Assembly: GCF_019925205.1 (NCBI RefSeq)
Contig: NC_083565.1
Location: 32,392,241-32,456,240 of the forward strand
Length of the DNA stretch: 64,000 bases
Direction of reading: 5' to 3'
Origin: Metopolophium dirhodum
Lineage: Eukaryota; Arthropoda; Insecta; Hemiptera; Aphididae
This document shows, in pieces, positions 57,194-64,000 of this stretch. The notes under the pieces were generated by a model that did no database searches, was not told the DNA's origin, and was given only the letters and a program-made list of their open reading frames with translations. The stretch's first letter is position 1; the number at the start of each line of letters is the position of its first letter. A program made the position numbers and the translations under genes.

Positions 57194-57849
57194 TACAGGG
57201 TGATTCATAAAGCGTAAAACACTCATTATCTCAAAAAGTATTAATGTTTTTGAAAATATTTTTTTACATAGTTTCAAGTTGTTAAAAAAACTATGTTCTT
57301 ATTAAAAAATTATATTTTTAAATATTTTTTATCTATATAATTTTTTTTAAGTTTTTTACTTTTTTGAATGACAGCATAGAGTTTTAAATTCATATTCCAA
57401 AGCAGAATATTTTTCTAAGTACCTATTTTGATTCATAAAAATCTAATTTAGGGCGAGTAGTCTATGAGGTGTAAGCATTTAAAGTAAAGATTGGTGGAGG
57501 GGAGTGGTATGGGGTTACCCCGCAAATGTGTGTCCACTACTCCGCTTGTCTAAACCTTAAATACTTATAACTCATAAACTACTCGTCCTAAATTCGATAT
57601 TTATGTATTAAAATACTTAGAAAAATATTCTGCTTTGGAAAATGTAATTAAAACTCTATGCTGTCACTCAAAAAAGTAAAAAACTTAAAAAATTATAAGG
57701 ATAAAAAATATTTAAAAATATAATTTTTTAATAAAAATGTTGTTTTTTTAACAACTTGAAACTATGTAAAAAAATAATTTCAAAAACATTGATATGATTG
57801 ATATTGATTGAGATAATGAGTGTTTTACGCTTAATAAATCACCCTGTAT
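57194..57849. mobile_element. Mariner-like foldback MITE, ~656 bp
   Basis: Left end TACAGGGTGATTCATAAAGC; right end on the complement TACAGGGTGATTTATTAAGC. The arms pair along almost the whole length (for example TTTCAAGTTGTTAAAAAAAC with its inverse, and the GCAGAATATTTTTCTAAGTA stretch with its inverse) around a GC-richer centre. TA at both edges fits Tc1/mariner insertion. Confidence 0.8.
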
Positions 57850-59284
57850 GTTTAACTTGAAACCGTCAATTCTTTAGTTACTATTCACTAATGCGTACTC
57901 ACAGTGGTATTGGTGTCTACATTTTTTTCTCCGTAATAAGTTTTGGAAAAAAAAGTACAAAGTACAAAAACTAAAAATGTACATACTTCTTAGTTTATAA
58001 TATTTATATTTATATTAATTAAACGCTTTCTAATACAATCTCTTAATCCATTAATAAAATATTTTGTAAACAATTTTATTTGTAATGTACTTTAAAAATT
58101 ATAAAATGTAATAGTTTTTTTCAGAAACAGAGGCGTATTCATAAATAATAAATGAAACATATTTGTTATTGATTCTGGTACGAGGGTTAGATTTTAATAA
58201 AAGTAATTATTGTATATTGTTCACAAGTATTCGATTTTAATTTTTGTTGTCTCAAAAATTATATTTGTAAAAACATTTAAGTTCCATATTTTCTTCTAAT
58301 TAACAATTTTAATATAGTAATATAATATATGTATGAGTGTGGAGATTGTACATTTTTTAAAAGTTTGAAAATTATTAAAATTTTACAATTTCTCATATTG
58401 ATTTTCTATCAAATAAGTCGCTCGAAATTATATGGCTATATGATGTATTTTAACCTACATAGATAAAATACATATTTAAATCCGTGCACTTGGTATTACC
58501 ATTAAACCATTTTAATATTATTCTATTGAATATAATAATATAGGAAATACAAAATAAATTTATCGAGGTAATAAATGTGCATTTTTATCTATTGTTAAAA
58601 GCTCAATATTTTTTCTTCAGTTTAAATGTTGAGTGTATACCCGTTTTCCTACATTAATTGGTTTTTTTTTATTGTTTGAGTTGTTCCCACAATTTTACAA
58701 CGAGACTATTTATAGTTGATAAATATTATGTTTTATTCAATATTTATGTCGGCCCTACGTCTAATTCGTACTACCTATATATTTTGATTTAAGTTCATAT
58801 TCACATTCGTTTGATTCCTATTGAAACAATAGACATTTGACTAACTTACGAACGACCGCACAACCTAAAAAATGAATAGATAAATGATCTCCGGGTGACT
58901 GTATATTATGAGTGTCGGAAGTATTAATATTCACAACATTGGCGTAACTGATTTGCCTATCTATAACGCCGCGTGACCAAAATCGTACGATTTTAGGTAT
59001 AAAATGTACAAAAAACAAATTTATCTACGTCAAGTACATTACACGAAATACTAATAAAGTGGCCCGGAAACCGGTCACGAAAAATGAGACTATTTGCTTC
59101 GGAAGCGTGCACCAAGTCTGGGGTGTCGTGGAGTCGAGTGTCGTATTATAAGATTATTCTGTGTCCTAAATTATGTGTACCTACAATACAACTGAAGTAT
59201 TTGAACGTAATATTAGTACTACTATGCAGCACTACTTAAGTCTTAGCCCATCTGTTTATAACTACGTGCGAAGTAGCTGAACGT

Positions 59285-59886
59285 AAGGCGCACTCATTAT
59301 TTCGGAAAACACAAACGTTTTTCAAAATATTTATTTTACCATATAGTTTCAAGTCATTCCGAAACGACTACACCTCTTGGGAAACAATTACTAACATTTT
59401 TTTATAATTTTTTTATCGTTATCGTTTTTTTTTTTTTAAAGTTTATACACTTTTAATTTACAACATACATTATTTATTTCAAATTCTGAAGCAGAATTTT
59501 TTTTTGGAGTATTTAGATTTATAAAAATCAAATTTCGGACATTATATTTTCTATAAGTATTTAAAGTTTAGATGAGTGGATATGTAGACCGATATTTTGG
59601 GTGGTACAACCGTACCACTCCACTCCGATCGTCAAGACTTTAAATACCTACTTATGACTTATAAGTCATAAACTACCCGCCCTAAATTCAATTTTTATGT
59701 ATCAAAATTATACTTAGAAAAATAGTCTGCTTTGGGATATGAAATTAAAACTTTATGTTGTCATTCAAAAAAGTAAAATACTTGAAAAATTATTTTAATG
59801 AAAACGTTGTTTTGTAAACGACTTGAAACTATATAAAACAATATTTTGAAATATTGAGTGTTCAATGATAAAATAATCACCCTGTA
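59285..59886. mobile_element. Related foldback MITE, left end eroded
   Basis: Same internal order as 57,194-57,849 (CACTCATTATTT, GTTTCAAGTCATTCC, GCAGAATTTTTTT, TTTATGTATCAAAAT, TAATCACCCTGTATA). The left CAGGGTG tip is not recognisable. Confidence 0.65.
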
Positions 59887-60284
59887 TACACTACCGGAAC
59901 GGTCGCGTTGAAACATAATTATATTATAATGTTGTAATAATTGACATATCAATATGGTTTTGCACAAAGGTCCCGTAGTGCCCGTGTCAAAATCAGTGAA
60001 ATCTATCGATCGGGCCCCGCCGGAATTAATATTGTAATATAATACCCACGCGCGCACCTAGTCGGCGGTTTGGATATCTGCGGCCCTATATCTCTATTCA
60101 ACATTATAATAACCCGACCCGACTGCCTAAGTCTGCTTAGTTCGATTTTCCACCTTGTGGAAAACCGTGTTCTTACCGCTCGACAAACCGACCGGAATCG
60201 TTTGACTATAATAGACGTGTTTCAAACCTGCAGATTAGAGCCGCGGTTCATTTTGACGTATATAAGACGCTCGCGAACGTTGTT

Positions 60285-60480
60285 AAAAAAATTTCAATGT
60301 CTTTTTGAAAACATATTTTTCGAATGGTCTCAAGTCGTCACGAAATAACGCGTTTATTGAAAAATTATATATTTAAATATTTTTATCCTTATAATTTTTT
60401 TGAGTTTTTATTTTTTTTGAATTACAACACACAATTTTAATTTCAGCTTCGAAAGCAGAATATTTTTCTCACTAGTTTGA
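60285..60480. mobile_element. Half copy of the foldback MITE
   Basis: Left-arm sequence only (TTTTTGAAAACATATTTTTC, GGTCTCAAGTCGTCACG, GCAGAATATTTTTCTCAC). Confidence 0.55.
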
Positions 60481-61154
60481 TTAGTGTTTGAAAATGTCGT
60501 GGAATTTAGAAAAAATGAAATATTTCAGTATTTTAATAAATTTTGTTTTATTTTGTTTTATATTTACATATAACTGTCATAAATCACCTTTATAACTGTA
60601 TACCTAACCTTTGGTGTTATACATTTAAAATAGTATTCAAAATTTTTAAACATGTTAATGTTTAAATGATACAAGTGGGTATACAATAGTATACATGCAT
60701 ATTGTATACCTACTGAATTCTAACATTAGAATATTTAGAACACTAAACGTTGTGTTAAAAAAATAAATAAATTATGTTTTTATTTGTGTTACAAAAATGT
60801 CGATGTTTGACGTTTTTGTGAAATATTACACCATATAGTGGAATATTTCTTACTTCAACCGCCTAGTCAGCTCAGGTTGATTTTCGGCCTTAGTGTTTTT
60901 ACTGCGATCGTTCGTCAAACCGACCGGACTAGGCGTGTTTCAACCTGCAGATTAGAACCGCGGCCTGCAGTGGGCCAGTTAATCGTGAAATAATTATTCG
61001 TCGACAACTACTGGAGAAACGGTATGCAGGTCAATTTTTTCAGTACTCCCGCCCATTTTTTTCGTGCATTTTGAAGTATTCAAATTTTTGATTTTTGAAT
61101 TTTCAAGTGTGAATACCGATTTATTTCCGATTTGCCGGTGATTTTTTGATTTCC

Positions 61155-61720
61155 TGGTGAGGACACTCGTTGTTCAAAAAGTATCAATGTTTTTGAAAAT
61201 ATATTTTTTACGTGGTCTCAAGTCGTCAAAGTTATATCCTTAACATTTTTTTGTGTTTATAATTTTTTTGAATTACAATACACAGTTTTAATTACATCTT
61301 CGAAAGCAGAATATTTTTCTCACTATTTTGATACATAACAAACAAATTTACGATGAGTAGCTTATGAGTTATGAGTATTTAAAGTTTAAATGAGCGGAGG
61401 AGTGGACCAACATTTTGCGGCGTCCCCCCCGCTCATCTAAACTTTGAATACTTGTAAGTTGTAACTCATAAACTACTAAATTGGATTTTTATGCATCGAA
61501 ATACTAAGAAAAATATTCTGCTTTGAAATATGAAATTAAAACTGTATGTTGTCGTTTAAAAAAGTAATAAATTTCGAAAATGTTAAGGATATTTATATTT
61601 TTAAAAAGTGTCGTTTTTTAAGACTATACATAAAGTAAATTTATTTTTTAAAAACATTTATACTTTTTGAAATAATGAGTGATAAATCAATGATAATTAT
61701 ACTAATCACTCGGTATGTAG
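61155..61720. mobile_element. Diverged foldback MITE copy
   Basis: Both arms visible (CGTTGTTCAAAAAGTATCAA with TACTTTTTGAAATAATGAGT; GCAGAATATTTTTCTCAC with its inverse). The right tip reads ATCACTCGGTA, close to the tip of the element at 4,672-5,246. Confidence 0.6.
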
Positions 61721-62254
61721 TTAAGAACTATATTTTCGAAAAATTTTATTGCATTACTACTTTCGTATATTATACCATAGTACCTGCTACCATAGATAAT
61801 ATAAGAATGGATAGGACATAAGAAGTAAGAACTTATCACATGAAACTTAAGTGATATTATTTTTAATGTTATATGGGGCAAATATTGATATGATAATTGA
61901 TAAATAAAAATAAATATTTTAAATATTTTAAATATTTAACATAGTTCAGAGTAATTTTCCAGGCACAAGTGGCACAATAAAGAAAAAATACAAACTGACA
62001 AATATCTAAATATAACTGACTATCATGTTATCGTTATTATTTAATAAAATAGTTTTGCACATAACCTTAAAAAGCCCCATATCGTCTTTCTCTCTTTACG
62101 TTCTCTCTTCCCCAAAAAAGGCACACGGCCCCACATGGAACTGGTACAGGCATGTCCTATCCATTCTTATAATATCTATGCCTGCTACGCGTCGTGCTTA
62201 CGTCACATGATTAATTACGAGATATTTTTTATAAACGTAATATAATCGAAAAGT

Positions 62255-62310
62255 ATATTATATTGGGTGATTAAGCACGCGTAACACGTTTTTGTCACAT
62301 ACGTTTAAAT
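62255..62310. repeat. Isolated terminus of the foldback family
   Basis: TATTGGGTGATTAAGCACGC then GTAACACG resembles the 57,194 tip (CAGGGTGATTCATAAAGCGT, AAAACAC). No matching second end was found nearby. Confidence 0.35.
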
Positions 62311-63149
62311 TAAAGAACATTCAGATTTTTAAAGTATAACAACAGACGCCCCCCCCCCCCCAACGAAAATAAACAGTACATTTTCGATTTTAATCATTTC
62401 AATACTAATCTCTAAAATGTACTAAGTCAATACAATATGGTAGGTAGTGAATAATCGAGTTTAAGATACATGTATACGAATTTCAGTTTGACGTTTGCGG
62501 TCTCACCACGATTTGTCCCGTTGTTTTCCTTCGAGTGGCAGTATACGGGTCTGTGTTCTCACACCGAAATATGAACGAACTACCTATGCTCGAATTCACG
62601 AAAGTAATACAATTTATACATTAAATAAAGTTCACTATATAAACATTCAGTTTCTAAATATTGTTCGGTTTCTAATGGTTTATTTGTTTTTGTGTTAATT
62701 TAAAAAAAAAATATATTCTCATCCAATCTTTGGACCTCAGACCCTCAGAGGTGTAGATGGACCACTTGTTAAGAATCACCGGTTTATAACCGGATTATAA
62801 AATTATACTCAAGTGATAATACGACAGAATATCATATTCAATCAGCTGTTATTTGAATCGTTTGATTACGCAACTCGTTTGCCGTGTACACCTATAAGTT
62901 ATATTAATAAAAAGGGTTATTTTTTAAGAATGCTCACTCCCGTTTTCAAACGAGAACCCTTCCATTCTTTACTGCAATTTTTTTAGCAGACGGTTTTCTT
63001 ACAAATTTTTATGCATCCAAACAAAAATTCTAATGAGCAGTTTCTAATAGGTATTGAAATGTCTATTCCATAAGGATGATAATCCTTAAAAACGGTTTTA
63101 TAAAAACTACATTTTGTAATGTTAGACCATATATAGTATTTATCATACT

Positions 63150-63445
63150 TGAATCGCGAATAATTTAAATTGATAGATATATTCCATCCCGTCCCATATA
63201 AAACAAATTATATGATGAACTGTCCTTCTAATACCCTAATGGCTGCGGGTAATTCCATTACCTTTGATTTTGTTTAGCATGTCTCGCCCTACTTCTTTCT
63301 TTGTTGTTATTTACTCTTTTAATATTCTTGTCTATATTTATAACTTGTAACTATATAATGTATTATTATTACCATGTATACACACAAATATTTGTTAAGG
63401 ACTCATGTCCGTTTATAAAAAATAAATAAATAAATAAATAAATAT
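63150..63445 (+). mobile_element. Probable LINE 3' end with (AAAT)n tail
   Basis: Non-coding sequence ending GGACTCATGTCCGTTTATAA followed by a pure AAAT run (63,421-63,443). A short tandem tail after such a stretch is typical for the 3' ends of several non-LTR retrotransposon groups. No coding part is attached. Confidence 0.4.
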
Positions 63446-63579
63446 AGTAATTACTAACTTTTTCAAATCGTCTATACCTCCATAATCTAATTATCTACTT
63501 AACGATAGAAAATTACCAATGTCTATTAGACATAATATTATACTTAGTACACAAAGTCATATAACTCAAAAACTATACT

Positions 63580-63890
63580 CGCTCGAATTTTGATTTAGTA
63601 CATTGGGTACTTCAAAATTCTCAAAAAATAAATAAATATCTGCTTTATAATTATAAAACTAAAAAAAGGGAAGGGGGAGGGGGTCCTATTTGAAAAACAG
63701 AGGTTTGTACCGTCACAAGATCATCCTCAAGTGGTACAAAAAATCTCAAGAATTCGAAAATAATATTATGGTCTTTGGAAAGACGTCTGTTTAAAATTTT
63801 CAAAAACCAGAATTTTAATATATGCACAATTTAAGCATACAAATATAAGGCGAGTGTGATTAATAAATCACCCTGTATATATACATCGTA
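63580..63890. mobile_element. Right part of a foldback MITE
   Basis: Ends GATTAATAAATCACCCTGTATA, the right tip of the 57,194 family, preceded by a TCAAAATTCTCAAAAAATAA and CTGCTTTATAATT-like arm. The left arm is absent or unrecognisable. Confidence 0.5.
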
Positions 63891-64000
63891 CCTAAACGAG
63901 AATATTATTTCGTACCCGATATCGCTGATTTTACTAAACATTATTATTATTACCAGCTACCACGAGAATAAAACGAAATAATATTAATAATAACAAAAAG

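Larger units (their letters stand above)
56189..64000 (-). other. Probable nervy intron, repeat-loaded
   Basis: No coding exon was recognised between the acceptor of the MYND exon and the window edge. A short GGTTACC triplication lies at about 56,261-56,280, G/C-runs at 57,040 and 62,350, and several related foldback repeats are listed separately. Confidence 0.5.

Overview
The window looks like a piece of a repeat-rich, strongly AT-biased insect nuclear genome, most likely an aphid. Support: intron-split animal genes (a 60S-export factor NMD3 and the MYND exon of an ETO/nervy co-repressor), spliced transposase genes, many terminal-inverted-repeat elements with target duplications, and ankyrin-type genes with Gly-Cys-Pro-Trp repeats of a kind I associate with aphids. 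The species assignment is inference. No bacterial genes, rRNA, tRNA or CRISPR arrays were seen.

Layout. 0-2.4 kb: the last two coding exons of NMD3 (+). 3.2-5.3 kb: two long palindromic MITEs. 5.3-8.4 kb: a three-exon THAP-domain transposase gene of the P-element superfamily (-) whose splice phases join into one open frame of 874 codons. 11.6-14.3 kb: an eight-exon FLYWCH/MULE-transposase gene (+), complete apart from one phase mismatch. 15-16 kb: decayed LINE reverse transcriptase. 16.3-17.6 kb: a 338-bp tandem repeat. 20.1-20.4 kb: an unidentified terminal exon that ends inside a strong hairpin. 22.7-23.9 kb: two broken ankyrin-gene copies. 24.2-26.5 kb: a Ty3/gypsy gag-protease-RT remnant between direct repeats.

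27-31.9 kb is a nested set, all on the minus strand: a Maverick/Polinton-type DNA polymerase B split by introns and damaged by a frameshift, interrupted by the 5' part of a LINE, which is itself interrupted just after its probable ORF1 start codon by an internally deleted P-like element with ~95-bp inverted repeats and a near-perfect 8-bp target duplication.

32-40 kb is mostly AT-rich with exon-like relics. 40.0-43.5 kb holds a ~379-bp tandem array split by another repeat. 44.2-45.0 kb is a relatively GC-rich ankyrin gene, the relative of the 22.7-kb pseudogenes, with a frame-broken 3' part. 47.5-55.1 kb contains seven hAT-like elements (six with 8-bp target duplications, three of them exact); one still carries the first 31 codons of a hAT transposase. 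55.7-56.2 kb is the GC-rich last exon of nervy (-). The rest to 64 kb is probably a nervy intron loaded with mariner-like foldback repeats.

The host genes here are few and unrelated to each other. The dominant story is layered transposon activity, with at least two transposase genes (THAP/P and MULE) still largely open.
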